A stretch of DNA of 64,000 nt. Source: Brevundimonas naejangsanensis. GTDB taxonomy: Bacteria; Pseudomonadota; Alphaproteobacteria; Caulobacterales; Caulobacteraceae. This document shows, piece after piece, positions 17,270 to 26,056 of this stretch; within the stretch, counting starts at the first letter, position 1; each line of letters opens with the position of its first letter. The notes under the pieces were generated by a model. The model ran no database searches. It was given only the letters and a program-made list of their open reading frames with translations, and was not told the DNA's origin. Made by a program: the position numbers and the translations under genes. The stretch lies in contig NZ_CP015614.1 of assembly GCF_000635915.2 (NCBI RefSeq), positions 417,501 through 481,500 of the forward strand, given 5' to 3'.

Positions 17270-17909
17270 CCTGTCGCAGCTGGAAGCGGGCGATCGCTAC
17301 AAGCTGATGGCGTCGTCCATCACGCCCAGGCCGATCGCCTGGGTGACGACCCTGTCGCCGGACGGGGCGCGCAACGCCGCCCCCTACAGCTTCTTCAACA
17401 TGATGGCGGCCGATCCGCCGCTGATCGCCCTTGGTCTGATGCGCAAGCCGAACGGTGATCGCAAGGACACCTGCGCCAACATCGTCGCGACAGGCGAATT
17501 CGTCGTCAATCTGGTGTCCGAGGACGATCTGGACGCCATGAACTGGACCTGCGCCGAGGCCCCGGCAGGCTATGACGAACTGGCCGCCGCCGGGGTGGCG
17601 ACGGCGCCGTGCGCCGTGATCAGGCCGCCGCGCATCGCCTCGGCGCCCGTCAGCTTCGAATGTCGGGTCGTCGAGAGGCTGGACTTTGCGCCCGCGGCCA
17701 CGGTGGTGATCGGACAGGTCTTGGCCCTGCACATGGACGACCGCTTCGTCGATCCCAAGCGTCTGCATGTCGATACGCCCGCCATGCAGCTGATGGCGCG
17801 CATGCATGGCGCCGGTTGGTACACCCGTTCGACTGACCGGATTCAGCGCGACCGTCCCAGTTTCGCGGATCTGCGCCGCAAGGCGACGGGTTGCGACGTA
17901 ACCGCCTGA
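17259..17909 (+). CDS. Flavin reductase family protein (FMN-binding)
   Basis: The 216-residue protein has the split-barrel flavin reductase fold, with the N-terminal ITPRPIAWVTTLSPDG (about 22-37) and APYSFFNMMAADPPL (about 44-58) typical of the family. Such proteins supply reduced flavin to a two-component monooxygenase or act as flavoprotein isomerases. No partner oxygenase of that type is in the window, since the monooxygenase at 10891 is single-component, so the partner may be elsewhere. It overlaps the nitrilase gene and is surely co-transcribed with it. Confidence 0.88.
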   Translation: MLFDLSQLEAGDRYKLMASSITPRPIAWVTTLSPDGARNAAPYSFFNMMAADPPLIALGLMRKPNGDRKDTCANIVATGEFVVNLVSEDDLDAMNWTCAEAPAGYDELAAAGVATAPCAVIRPPRIASAPVSFECRVVERLDFAPAATVVIGQVLALHMDDRFVDPKRLHVDTPAMQLMARMHGAGWYTRSTDRIQRDRPSFADLRRKATGCDVTA

Positions 17910-17923
17910 TCTTTGATCTTCGT

Positions 17924-17938
17924 TGCCATGAGCGCAAC
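17924..17938. promoter_or_regulatory. TTGC-N7-GCAA palindrome before the amidohydrolase
   Basis: TTGCCATGAGCGCAA is 89 bases before the amidohydrolase start. It shares length and arms with 22059-22073 and 25950-25964. Likely site for the LysR regulator encoded at 21108-22025. Confidence 0.45.
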
Positions 17939-18026
17939 AGACTGTATCAGCGAACCGCATTGTCACGCTTATCGCATTTCCTGACAGTGCGAGGCTCCGG
18001 CGCGCCCGGACTAGAGGGGATTTCAC

Positions 18027-19352
18027 ATGTACTCGCTTCGTCTTCCACGTTTCGCGTCTCTGATGGCGGCGGCATCGGCTGCGGCCCTGGCCGTTTTCGG
18101 CGCGCAGGCCGCCTTGGCTCAGGCGCAGCCGGACGGAGAGGTCACGGCTCTGGTGGGCGGCTCGGTGGTTTCGGTCGAGGACGGGCGGATCATTCCCGAC
18201 GCGGTGGTCGTGGTCGAGGGCCAGCGCATCGTCCGGGTCGGTCCGCGCAGCGAGGTCCAGCCGCCGGTCGGCGCCCGCATCATCTCGACGGAGGGCCGTT
18301 GGCTGGCTCCGGGGCTGATGAATATGCACGTTCACTTCGGCCTGAAGCTGCCGGGGGCGGCGGGGGCCGAACTCCAGAATGAAACGGACGCCCAGCAGGT
18401 CCTGCGCATGGCGCACAACGCCGAGCGTTCGCTGCGCGCAGGCGTGACCAGCGTGCGCCTGGTGTCCGAACTGCATGGCAACGACTTCGCCCTGAAACGC
18501 GCCATCCAGCGCGGCGAAGCGATCGGCCCGCGCATCGAGACGGCGGGCGAGCTGATCGTGCCGACCGGCGGTCACGGTTTCCTCGAAGTCGACGGCCCCT
18601 ACGCCTTCGCCCGCGCCGCGCGCGAACAGATCAAACAAGGCGCCTCCTGGATCAAGATCGCCATTTCGGGCGGCATTTCCGACACCCACGGCGACATCGC
18701 CGCCGCGCCGATGACCGATGAAGAGCTCTCTGTCCTGATCGACGTGGCCCATCGCAACGGCGTGCGCGTCACCGCGCACAACGGCTCGCCCCAGGCGGCC
18801 ATGCAGGCGCTGGAATACGGCATCGACGCCTTCGAGCACGGCTATCACCTGACCGAGCCGGTGCTGCGCCGCATGGCCAAGGACGAGGCCTGGCTGATCC
18901 CGACCATCGTCGTCAGCCAGCCCGGCGCGCGCGCCTTCTACCAGCGGATCGGTTCGCCGGACTGGTATCTGGCGCGGGTCGACAGCGTGGGCAAGGATCA
19001 CTGGGCCGTGCTGCAGCAGGCGATCCGTCTGGGCGTGCCGATCGCGCTGGGAACGGATCAGTTTCCGTTCGAGGACAATGAAGGCACGACCGCCACGGTG
19101 CGCGAAGCCGAGCTCTATGTCGATGCGGGCATGACGCCGCTTCAGGCGCTTCAGGCCGCCACCATCCAGCCCGCGCGCATGATGCGCCGCGACACCGATA
19201 TCGGCAGCATCACGGTCGGCAAATACGCTGACATCGTCATCCTGGACGGCGACCCCACCAAGGACATCGGCGCCCTGCGCTCGCTTAGCTTCGTCATGAA
19301 GGGCGGAGCGGTCGTGCGCGATGACCACGGCCTGTCCGGCCAGGCGCGCTGA
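18027..19352 (+). CDS. Secreted amidohydrolase family protein (imidazolonepropionase/dipeptidase-like)
   Basis: The 441-residue protein starts with a signal peptide ending near AQAALAQAQ (about 26-34), so it is periplasmic. The metal-dependent amidohydrolase fold shows the first metal motif MHVHFG (about 98-103), a candidate carbamylated-lysine strand in SWIKIAISGG, His residues in VTAHNGSP and FEHGYHL, and the last-strand Asp in LGTDQFPF. The closing GSITVGKYADIVILDGDP is typical. Relatives include Xaa-Pro and Xaa-Arg/Lys dipeptidases, so a peptide or cyclic amide may be cleaved. It heads a unit with the two symporter genes and has the TTGC-N7-GCAA palindrome upstream. Confidence 0.88.
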   Translation: MYSLRLPRFASLMAAASAAALAVFGAQAALAQAQPDGEVTALVGGSVVSVEDGRIIPDAVVVVEGQRIVRVGPRSEVQPPVGARIISTEGRWLAPGLMNMHVHFGLKLPGAAGAELQNETDAQQVLRMAHNAERSLRAGVTSVRLVSELHGNDFALKRAIQRGEAIGPRIETAGELIVPTGGHGFLEVDGPYAFARAAREQIKQGASWIKIAISGGISDTHGDIAAAPMTDEELSVLIDVAHRNGVRVTAHNGSPQAAMQALEYGIDAFEHGYHLTEPVLRRMAKDEAWLIPTIVVSQPGARAFYQRIGSPDWYLARVDSVGKDHWAVLQQAIRLGVPIALGTDQFPFEDNEGTTATVREAELYVDAGMTPLQALQAATIQPARMMRRDTDIGSITVGKYADIVILDGDPTKDIGALRSLSFVMKGGAVVRDDHGLSGQAR

Positions 19353-19374
19353 GCCTGCCGCGGAAATCTTGACC

Positions 19375-19641
19375 ATGTCTCAGTACGCTTCGTTCCGCGC
19401 GATGCACCGGCGGTATGTTCACCGCTGGCTGCTCGTCATCCCCTTCATCTGGCAGATCGGCCTGACGCCGCTGGTCAATACGGCGTCGGTGCGGGTCTTC
19501 TCTCTGCCCCTGCCGATGGCGTGGCAGATGGCGGGCATCCTGGTCGCCACCGCCGTGATCGGCTTCGTCTTCTGGCGCGACGAGCGCATCGAGAAGGAAC
19601 TGGGTCTGACCGATGATCGGGACGCGGAGGGTCTGTCGTGA
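19375..19641 (+). CDS. DUF3311-like small membrane subunit of a sodium symporter
   Basis: From the ATG at 19375 the protein has 88 residues. Two hydrophobic segments (about 17-37 and 44-64) are joined by a short loop, followed by a charged tail WRDERIEKELGLTD. Small proteins of this kind are regularly encoded directly before sodium:solute symporters and probably assist them. The start of the symporter gene overlaps its stop. An upstream extension of the frame overlaps the amidohydrolase and is not needed. Confidence 0.8.
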   Translation: MSQYASFRAMHRRYVHRWLLVIPFIWQIGLTPLVNTASVRVFSLPLPMAWQMAGILVATAVIGFVFWRDERIEKELGLTDDRDAEGLS

Positions 19642-21089
19642 CCCTGGTTCTGACCTTCGGCATCGTGCTGGCGACCATGATCGGCGCCATGCTCTACGGA
19701 CATCAGAAGTCCAAGGCCAAGACGGTGAGCGAATGGGCGGTCGGCGGCCGTAGCTTCGGCACCCTGATCTTCTGGTTCCTGAACGCGGGCGAGATCTACA
19801 CGACCTTCGCCGTCTTGGGCATTTCGGGCTACGCCTGGGCCTATGGGGCGCCCGCCTATCTGGCCTTCACCTCCGTCTCCCTGGCGGCGACTCTGGGCTA
19901 TTGGTTGATGCCGCGCATCTGGCAGGCGGGGCGTCAGGGCGGTTTCATCACCCAGGCGGACTTCTTCGCCGCCCGCTATAAGGCGACCTGGCTGGGGTGC
20001 CTGGTCGGTCTGGCGGGGATCGCCGCCATCGTCGTCTATGTGCAGATCCAGATCACGGCCCTGAGCCTGATCCTGCGCCTGACGCTGGGGACCGAGGTGT
20101 CGGGGACGGCGGCGGCGATCATCGCCGCAGGCATCATGCTGGCCTTCGTCTATGTGGCGGGGCTGCGCTCGGCCGCCTTTGCAGCCGGGGTCAAGGACGT
20201 GCTGATGATCGTTCTGGTCGTCGGCCTGAGCGCCACCGTCGCGGGCAAGGTCGGGGCCTCGTCCATTCTGGACGTGTTCGCGCGGGTTCAGGACCAGCAT
20301 CCCGGCATCGGCGTCTTTCCGGGCATGGTCCCCGAAGCGGGCCTGACGGTGACCTGGATGATGACGGCGGCCCTGAACGTCGCCCTGGGCACCTGGATCT
20401 TCCCGCACATGTTCCAGCTCTGCTACGCGGCCGGCAGCCGTAAGGCCATCCGCCGCAATGCCGTGCTGCAGCCGATCTATTCCCTGTCTTTCTTCTTCAT
20501 CATCCTGCTGGGCTTCGGCGCTCTGCTGGCCGGGGTTTCTCCGCCGGGCGGAGACGTCAACGCCGCCCTGCTGCAGTTCGTGTCAGACGCCTATCCGGCG
20601 TGGATGATCGGCCTGCTGGCCGGGACCGCCTGTCTGCTGGCGCTGGTGCCGGGTTCGGTGCTGCTGCTGACGGCGGGATCGATCTTCAGCCGCAACGTGG
20701 TCATGCCGCTCAAGCCGGACCTGAGCGACAGGGCCAGTCTGCTGGTGTCGCGGCTGTCGATGGTGGGCTTCGCGGCGGTGGCCGTGTGGCTGACGATCGG
20801 CGCGACCTCTTCCCTGGTCGAGATCGGCCTGGCCGCCTATGCCGCCATCGGCATGTTGGCACCTGGCGTCTTCCTGGCCTTCCTGTGGCCGCGCGCCAAT
20901 GCGATCGGCGTGGCGGCGGGCATCGGCGCGGGCTATGCGGCCCTGCTGCTGCCGTCCGCCCAGTCCCTGTGGGCGGCGCTGCTGCCCGGGTGGGACAAGG
21001 GGCTGGTGGCCATGGGCGTCAACGCCATTGTCGCGATCATCGTCGTGCTGCTGACGACGCGTGGCCGCCCTGAGGAAGGCGGGCGTTAA
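19638..21089 (+). CDS. Sodium:solute symporter (SSS family)
   Basis: This 483-residue inner-membrane protein has about 13 hydrophobic segments. It has the SSS-family N-terminal region with VGGRSFGTLIFWFLNAGEIY (about 35-54) and ends with a short hydrophilic tail. Family members co-transport sodium with amino acids, sugars, pantothenate or organic acids. The position between a periplasmic amidohydrolase and a LysR regulator suggests uptake of the product of that hydrolase. The GTG start at 19638 overlaps the small subunit gene by 4 bases. Confidence 0.92.
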   Translation: MTLVLTFGIVLATMIGAMLYGHQKSKAKTVSEWAVGGRSFGTLIFWFLNAGEIYTTFAVLGISGYAWAYGAPAYLAFTSVSLAATLGYWLMPRIWQAGRQGGFITQADFFAARYKATWLGCLVGLAGIAAIVVYVQIQITALSLILRLTLGTEVSGTAAAIIAAGIMLAFVYVAGLRSAAFAAGVKDVLMIVLVVGLSATVAGKVGASSILDVFARVQDQHPGIGVFPGMVPEAGLTVTWMMTAALNVALGTWIFPHMFQLCYAAGSRKAIRRNAVLQPIYSLSFFFIILLGFGALLAGVSPPGGDVNAALLQFVSDAYPAWMIGLLAGTACLLALVPGSVLLLTAGSIFSRNVVMPLKPDLSDRASLLVSRLSMVGFAAVAVWLTIGATSSLVEIGLAAYAAIGMLAPGVFLAFLWPRANAIGVAAGIGAGYAALLLPSAQSLWAALLPGWDKGLVAMGVNAIVAIIVVLLTTRGRPEEGGR

Positions 21090-21096
21090 GCCCGCC
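21078..21096. terminator. Hairpin between convergent symporter and lysR genes
   Basis: GGCGGGC-GTTAA-GCCCGCC overlaps the symporter stop codon. It has no T-tract, so termination strength is uncertain. Confidence 0.45.
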
Positions 21097-21107
21097 TCCA
21101 GTTCGCG

Positions 21108-22025
21108 TCAGTCGCGCCCTGTCTCGGTCTCGTTCCAGCCCTTGATGCGGGTTTCGAACGCGGCCAGCAGGCGGGCGGGCGCGCCGTCCAGCTGACGGCC
21201 CAGTCGGTGGATCAGGCTGATGGTCGTGTCTTCGAGGTTGGCCTCGTTGAGCGGGCGGACCACCAGGGTTCCTTCTTCCAGTTCGCTCGTCACCGCGATG
21301 CGCGGCAGCACGGTAACCATCCGGCCCGCCCGCGCCGCCTCGCGCATCACATACAGGGAGGTTGTGGTCAGGGCGGGCTCCAGCCACACCTGCTCACGCC
21401 GCTCGGCCTCGCGCAGGATCTGGCGGATTCTCAGGCCGATGTCCGGCAGGCACAGGTCGAAAGCGCTCAGCTGGGGCAGGGACACGCTTTTCAGCCGCGC
21501 GGCCGGGTGATCGGGGGCGCACACCACCATCAAGGGCTGGGCCGCCACGGCGCGCACGCGGATCTTGGGCTCGGCGCAGTCGTTGAAGATCAGGCCGAAG
21601 TGGGCGTTGTCGTCGAGAACCGCCCGGACGATTTCCGTCGTCGACTGCACCGACACGGACGCGGCGATGCCGGGGTGCTGGCCCTGGAATTCCTCAAGGA
21701 CCTTGGAGAAGAAGCCGCCCAGAAAGCCCTCGCCGACAGCGATGCTGACCTTGCCCGCTTTCATCTGCCGATGCTCGTGAAGCCTGTTCATGAAGGCTTC
21801 TTCGTTGGCGACGCAGCCTTGATAGTATTCGTAGGCCAACTGGCCCGCCTCGGTCATGCGGATTGAGCGCCGTCCACGTTCGATCAGGGCCACGCCCATG
21901 TCGCGTTCCAGTTGTGCGATCTGACGACTGATGGAGGAGACGGCGACGCCGATCTTGTCGCTGGCCAGCCGCATCGAGCCCAGCCGCGCGGCCTCGTGAA
22001 AGTAATAAAGCGCGTTTCCCTGCAT
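21108..22025 (-). CDS. LysR-family transcriptional regulator
   Basis: The 305-residue protein has the N-terminal winged helix-turn-helix at about 18-37 (SMRLASDKIGVAVSSISRQI) and a periplasmic-binding-protein-like effector domain from about 90. It is divergent from the DHDPS-family operon. The gap contains the perfect palindrome TTGCGTGAAACGCAA, which obeys the T-N11-A rule for LysR sites (TGCGTGAAACGCA). The same palindrome type occurs before the amidohydrolase and the VOC gene, so this regulator probably governs the surrounding catabolic region. Confidence 0.92.
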   Translation of the reverse strand: MQGNALYYFHEAARLGSMRLASDKIGVAVSSISRQIAQLERDMGVALIERGRRSIRMTEAGQLAYEYYQGCVANEEAFMNRLHEHRQMKAGKVSIAVGEGFLGGFFSKVLEEFQGQHPGIAASVSVQSTTEIVRAVLDDNAHFGLIFNDCAEPKIRVRAVAAQPLMVVCAPDHPAARLKSVSLPQLSAFDLCLPDIGLRIRQILREAERREQVWLEPALTTTSLYVMREAARAGRMVTVLPRIAVTSELEEGTLVVRPLNEANLEDTTISLIHRLGRQLDGAPARLLAAFETRIKGWNETETGRD

Positions 22026-22058
22026 GGCGTCCTCCTAGGACGCAGAGGCTAGCGCGTG

Positions 22059-22073
22059 TTGCGTGAAACGCAA
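22059..22073. promoter_or_regulatory. LysR operator candidate TTGCGTGAAACGCAA
   Basis: It is a perfect inverted repeat with a GAA centre in the divergent lysR/DHDPS-family promoter. Sister sites are at 17924-17938 and 25950-25964. Confidence 0.6.
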
Positions 22074-22157
22074 TGATATTGATCATTTGTCCCGTATTGT
22101 GAGACCAAACGAAATGCTCGAGACAGGGCCATTCTGTCGCACAGTATTGATCTAGAG

Positions 22158-23087
22158 GTGTTTGTGACTGGCAAGAGAATGCGCGTCGGCTGGCGCGGCT
22201 ACATCCCCGCGATCACGACGCCCTTCGACGTCGATGGACAGCTTGACCTGCCAGGCCTCGGGACGTTGCTGGAATGGCTGCACGCTGAGGGCATGCACGG
22301 TCTGGTGGTGGCCGGAACCACGGGTGAGTGGACCAGTCTGGCCCCTCAGGAGCGCAAGGCCCTGATCACCGCCGTCGGCAAACAGATGAAGGGCAAGATC
22401 TCTCTCATCGCCGGTTGCACCGCCTTTACCGCGCAGGAGGTTGTCGATTTCGCCGAGACCGCCCACGCCTGCGGTTACGAAGGCGTGCTGGTGACGCCTC
22501 CGCCCTATATTCGCCCGTCAGCCGATGAGATCGTCAGCTTCTATCAGACGGTGTCGGACGGGTCGGCCCTGCCGATCTGCGTCTACAACTGGCCTCCGGG
22601 CACGGGCGTCGACATGGACTTCGACCTGTTGCGCCGTCTGGCCAACATCGAGAACGTCGTCGCCATCAAGCAGTCGACGGGCGACCTGCGCCGCTTCGTC
22701 CAGACCTATTTCGGGCTGTGCGAGCAGATCCGCGTTTTCGGCCACAGCATGGACGACGGCGGTCTGGCCTTGTTAAGGGGCGGGGGCGGCGACGGCACCA
22801 TGGGGGCCGGCGGCGTATTGGGGCGGACCCAGCCGGATTTCTACAATCACGTCTGGGCCGGGGATTTCGAGGCGGCGCGCGCCTGCGGCCGTCAGGACCG
22901 GGTCATCATGGACGCTTGGTATACCTCTGAGCTTGTCGGCCGCTTCGGGTCGGGGCCCGCCATTCTGAAGGCGGCGCTCAACATTCAGGGCCTGCCGGGC
23001 GGCTATGTGCGCCGTCCGCTGCTGGACGTGCGCCAAGCCGATCTGGAGCGCATTCGCGAGACCCTGGCGTCGCTCGGGCGCGCCTGA
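22158..23087 (+). CDS. Dihydrodipicolinate synthase family lyase/deaminase
   Basis: The 309-residue TIM-barrel protein has the GTTGEW motif near residue 55 and the Schiff-base Lys171 in VVAIKQST. Besides DapA, this family holds aldolases and the Delta1-pyrroline-4-hydroxy-2-carboxylate deaminase of hydroxyproline catabolism. It is 3 bases upstream of a three-gene flavoprotein dehydrogenase, the same partnership as in hydroxyproline clusters, so a role after amine oxidation is likely rather than lysine synthesis. Starts at GTG 22158, GTG 22164 or ATG 22179 are possible; GAGGTG at 22155-22160 favours 22164. Confidence 0.87.
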   Translation: MFVTGKRMRVGWRGYIPAITTPFDVDGQLDLPGLGTLLEWLHAEGMHGLVVAGTTGEWTSLAPQERKALITAVGKQMKGKISLIAGCTAFTAQEVVDFAETAHACGYEGVLVTPPPYIRPSADEIVSFYQTVSDGSALPICVYNWPPGTGVDMDFDLLRRLANIENVVAIKQSTGDLRRFVQTYFGLCEQIRVFGHSMDDGGLALLRGGGGDGTMGAGGVLGRTQPDFYNHVWAGDFEAARACGRQDRVIMDAWYTSELVGRFGSGPAILKAALNIQGLPGGYVRRPLLDVRQADLERIRETLASLGRA

Positions 23088-23090
23088 TCA

Positions 23091-24290
23091 ATGGAGCGTC
23101 TGGACGTCGTGGTGATCGGCGGCGGCCTGGTCGGCGCCGCTACGGCGTTCAGGCTCGCCCAGGCCGGGGCCTCGGTGGCCGTCGTGGAGGCGGGCTATCC
23201 TAATGTCGGCGCGTCCGGCGCCAATGCGGGGTCTCTGCATTTTCAGCTGGAGCGCCGCTTCCTGGAGAACGGCGAGGCGCTGGCCGATCAGGCCGCGCAG
23301 GTGTTGAGCCTCAACCGCCTCGCGATCGAGGAGTGGCAGGAGCTGGACGCCGAAATGGGGCCGGATCTTCATATCCACATGCGCGGGGGCCTGATGGTCG
23401 CCGAGACGGCGGACCAGGTCCGCACGCTGGAGCGCAAGGTCGCCCGCGAGGTCGAGGGCGGTCTGGACACCCGGCTGATCGACCGCGCCGAAGCGCGAAG
23501 CATTGCGCCGGGATTATCCGAAGCCGTGACGGCGGCGGCCTATCTCGCCTCGGAAGGCCATGCAGACCCGAAGGCCTTGACCCCGGCCTTCATGACGCGC
23601 GCCCAGTCGGCGGGCGTCCAACTGCTGCAGGGCGCGCGCCTGACGGCTGTCGGTTCGGATGCGCAGGGCTATCGGCTGACCGTGCGCCGCGGCGAGGCGG
23701 ACATCGAACTTGCGACCCGCAAGGTGTTGATCGCGGCGGGCGCCTGGACCGGTCGGATCGGCGAACTGTTCAACCTGCATCTTCCCATCTATCCGGTCGC
23801 GCTGCTGATGAATGTGACGGAGCGCGCGCCGCCCATGCTGGAGCAGTTGATCCAGCACGTCGGTCAACGGCTGTCGATGAAGCAGGCGCACGCCGGAAAC
23901 GTGCTGATCGGCGGGGGGTGGCCGTCTCGTATGCAACTGGACGCCATGGGCCGGTTCGACCTGGACCGACCGGCGGAGCTGCTGACGTCGTCGCTTGCGG
24001 GCAATCTGGGGGTCGCCTCGCGCATCTTTCCGCCGGTCGCCGAGCTCAATCTGATCCGCAGCTGGACCGGGATCACCGCCATCACTGCGGATCAGAGCCC
24101 GTTGGTCGGCGAAGTGCCTCAGGCGCCGGGCGTCTATGTGGCGGCGGGCGGTTCGGCCTTCACCCTGGGGCCGGTGTTCGCCCGTCTTCTCGCCAGACTG
24201 ATCCTGGATGAGCGCGAGGATCGCCTGTCGATCTTCTCTCCGGCGCGCTTCGGCCACCTCAACAGCTTCATGGGAGGTAGGCTTGCGTAA
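23091..24290 (+). CDS. FAD-dependent oxidoreductase (DAO family), catalytic subunit of a heteromeric dehydrogenase
   Basis: The 399-residue protein starts with the FAD motif VVIGGGLVGAATAFRLAQAG (about 5-24), and a glycine-rich GVYVAAGGSAFTLGP near residue 345 closes the cofactor site. The DAO fold oxidises C-N bonds of amino acids or opines. It is followed by a small 2Fe-2S protein and a second FAD protein with a BFD-type Fe-S domain. This is the set seen in hydrogen cyanide synthase (HcnABC), opine oxidases and D-hydroxyproline dehydrogenase. This subunit corresponds to HcnC/OoxB. No signal peptide is seen. Confidence 0.88.
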   Translation: MERLDVVVIGGGLVGAATAFRLAQAGASVAVVEAGYPNVGASGANAGSLHFQLERRFLENGEALADQAAQVLSLNRLAIEEWQELDAEMGPDLHIHMRGGLMVAETADQVRTLERKVAREVEGGLDTRLIDRAEARSIAPGLSEAVTAAAYLASEGHADPKALTPAFMTRAQSAGVQLLQGARLTAVGSDAQGYRLTVRRGEADIELATRKVLIAAGAWTGRIGELFNLHLPIYPVALLMNVTERAPPMLEQLIQHVGQRLSMKQAHAGNVLIGGGWPSRMQLDAMGRFDLDRPAELLTSSLAGNLGVASRIFPPVAELNLIRSWTGITAITADQSPLVGEVPQAPGVYVAAGGSAFTLGPVFARLLARLILDEREDRLSIFSPARFGHLNSFMGGRLA

Positions 24291-24570
24291 GACCGAGGGC
24301 GTGTCGCGCGGGGAGCCCTTCGCCTTCAGCGTCGACGGCGACATGATCCGGGCCTATCCGGGAGAGACCATTGCGGCGGCCATGCTGGCCGCTGATGCGG
24401 TGGGGTTTCGGCGTGATCGATCGGCGCGCGCGCGCGGCCTGTTCTGCAACATGGGCGTCTGCGGCGAATGTCTGGTCCATGTGCGGGACGGCGACGTTTC
24501 GCGACGCCTTCGCGCCTGCCTGGTTCCGGCTGAACCCGGAATGACGGTCGAGACGGGGATCGGCGAATGA
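24283..24570 (+). CDS. Small [2Fe-2S]-binding subunit (HcnA-like)
   Basis: From the TTG at 24283, which GGGAGG precedes at the right distance, the protein has 95 residues. The start overlaps the end of the upstream DAO gene by 8 bases. The ferredoxin motif reads GLFCNMGVCGECLVHV with a fourth Cys in RACLVPAEPGM, as in Fer2_4 domains of heteromeric amino-acid and opine dehydrogenases. It should pass electrons between the two flavoprotein subunits. Upstream in-frame codons exist to 24208 but lie wholly within the previous gene. Confidence 0.87.
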   Translation: MRKTEGVSRGEPFAFSVDGDMIRAYPGETIAAAMLAADAVGFRRDRSARARGLFCNMGVCGECLVHVRDGDVSRRLRACLVPAEPGMTVETGIGE

Positions 24571-25949
24571 GTTCGTCCCTCAGCGGCGCGAGTCCAGATT
24601 ACGACCTGGCCGTAATCGGCGCAGGACCGGCGGGGCAGGCGGCGTGCCTGAGCCTCAACGGGGCCTTGCGGATCGCCGTCATCGACGAACAGGCGCGGCC
24701 GGGCGGCCAGATTCTGCGTCAGCCGCCGCGCGCGTTTTCGGTCGCCGACTGGATGAGGGGCGGGGCCTATCGCGGACTGAAGGCGCGGCTGGCCGCCTTT
24801 GAGGCCTTATCGAACGTCGACTTCATGGGCGGGCGCTCGGTGCTTGGCCTGCGCGAGGCGGGCGGCGCGTGGACGCTGACCCTGTCCGGCGCCTCGGGCG
24901 TCGAAGAGGTTTCGGCGCGCCGGGTGCTGATCGCCGGCGGCTGCTACGATCTTGCCGCGCCCATCCCCGGCTGGACCCTGCCGGGCGTCATGAGCGCGGG
25001 CGGGACGCAGGCCTTCATCAAGAGCCAGCAACTGGTCCCCGGCAAGCGCCTGGCGTTCGCGGGCAGCCACCCGCTGCAACTGCTTGTGGCTGAGCAGGCT
25101 CTGGAGGCGGGCGGCGAGGTGGCCGTGGTCGCCTTCATCCAACCCTTCTCGACGCTCGTGCGGCGCGCCCTCGCCCGGCCCTGGACGGCTCTGACGCATT
25201 GGCCCGTTCTGCTCTCGGCGCTCGGCAGCGCCTGGCGCCTTCTCAGGGCGGGCGTTCCCCTGCGTTTCGGCCGAGCGGCGCTGAGCGTCGAGGGGCAGGG
25301 CAGGGTCGCCGCCCTGCGTCTGAGCGAGACGGAGCGGTTCGACTGCGATGCGGCCGCTCTCTGTTTCGGCTTCATGCCCCAGGCGGACCTTCCGCGCGCG
25401 GCGGGCCTGCAGGTGACGCCCGCCAGACCCGGGGGCTGGAAGACGAGCCACGACGAATGGATGCGGGCCTCGCGCCGGGGCGCCTATGTCGCGGGCGAGA
25501 CCACAGGCGTGAAGGGCGCCGAAGCGGCGTCGGCCGAAGGCGCTCTGGCCGGTCTGGCGGTCGCCCTGGACGAAGGCCTTATCGATCAGGATGAAGCGCG
25601 TCGTCGCGCCCGGCCCTGGCGCAAGGCGCGCGAGGCGGCGATGCGGTTTTCGGCCCTGCTCGAGGCCGTCGCCGACCCGGGGCCGTTCAGCGCCCGCCTG
25701 CCTGATGCGGACACGATCATCTGCCGCTGCGAGGATGTGGTTCTGGGCGATCTGCAGGCCGCGCTGGCGCGCTGCGACGAGGTCGGTTCCGTCAAGCTGG
25801 CGACCCGATGCGGCATGGGCGCGTGCCAGGGCCGAAACTGCGAGCATAGCCTTTTGAGCCTGGCCGGAGAGCCGCATTCCGAACGCTCAGCGTTCACGGC
25901 GCGCTTTCCTGCAAGGCCTGTCAGAGTCGGCGATCTCGCCGCTCGTTGA
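24567..25949 (+). CDS. FAD/NAD(P)-binding oxidoreductase with BFD-type [2Fe-2S] domain (HcnB-like)
   Basis: The 460-residue protein has the N-terminal dinucleotide motif AVIGAGPAGQAACLS (about 10-24) and a second glycine-rich segment near 115-150. A C-terminal BFD-like domain carries TIICRCEDV (about 386-394) and RCGMGACQGRNC (about 415-426), four cysteines for a 2Fe-2S cluster. It matches the large accessory subunit of HcnABC-like and D-hydroxyproline dehydrogenases. Its ATG overlaps the stop of the small Fe-S subunit. The three subunits probably form one membrane-associated or cytosolic complex feeding the respiratory chain. Confidence 0.88.
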   Translation: MSSSLSGASPDYDLAVIGAGPAGQAACLSLNGALRIAVIDEQARPGGQILRQPPRAFSVADWMRGGAYRGLKARLAAFEALSNVDFMGGRSVLGLREAGGAWTLTLSGASGVEEVSARRVLIAGGCYDLAAPIPGWTLPGVMSAGGTQAFIKSQQLVPGKRLAFAGSHPLQLLVAEQALEAGGEVAVVAFIQPFSTLVRRALARPWTALTHWPVLLSALGSAWRLLRAGVPLRFGRAALSVEGQGRVAALRLSETERFDCDAAALCFGFMPQADLPRAAGLQVTPARPGGWKTSHDEWMRASRRGAYVAGETTGVKGAEAASAEGALAGLAVALDEGLIDQDEARRRARPWRKAREAAMRFSALLEAVADPGPFSARLPDADTIICRCEDVVLGDLQAALARCDEVGSVKLATRCGMGACQGRNCEHSLLSLAGEPHSERSAFTARFPARPVRVGDLAAR

Positions 25950-25964
25950 TTGCGTTCAGCGCAA
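25950..25964. promoter_or_regulatory. TTGC-N7-GCAA palindrome before the VOC gene
   Basis: TTGCGTTCAGCGCAA begins right after the stop of the flavoprotein gene and lies 93 bases before the VOC start. It differs from 22059-22073 only in the central bases. Confidence 0.5.
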
Positions 25965-26056
25965 CGATTTTTCCAAAAGCAGTCATTGTTTGCGGCGGCA
26001 GAACGCCACAAAACTGTCTTCATCAAAAGTCGGAACACGTTGCAATGGAGGGGAGC

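Noticed and set aside
17208-19376. 722-codon minus-strand frame
   Set aside because: It is the antisense shadow of the flavin reductase and amidohydrolase genes; its Arg/His/Gly-rich translation is typical of shadows in GC-rich DNA.
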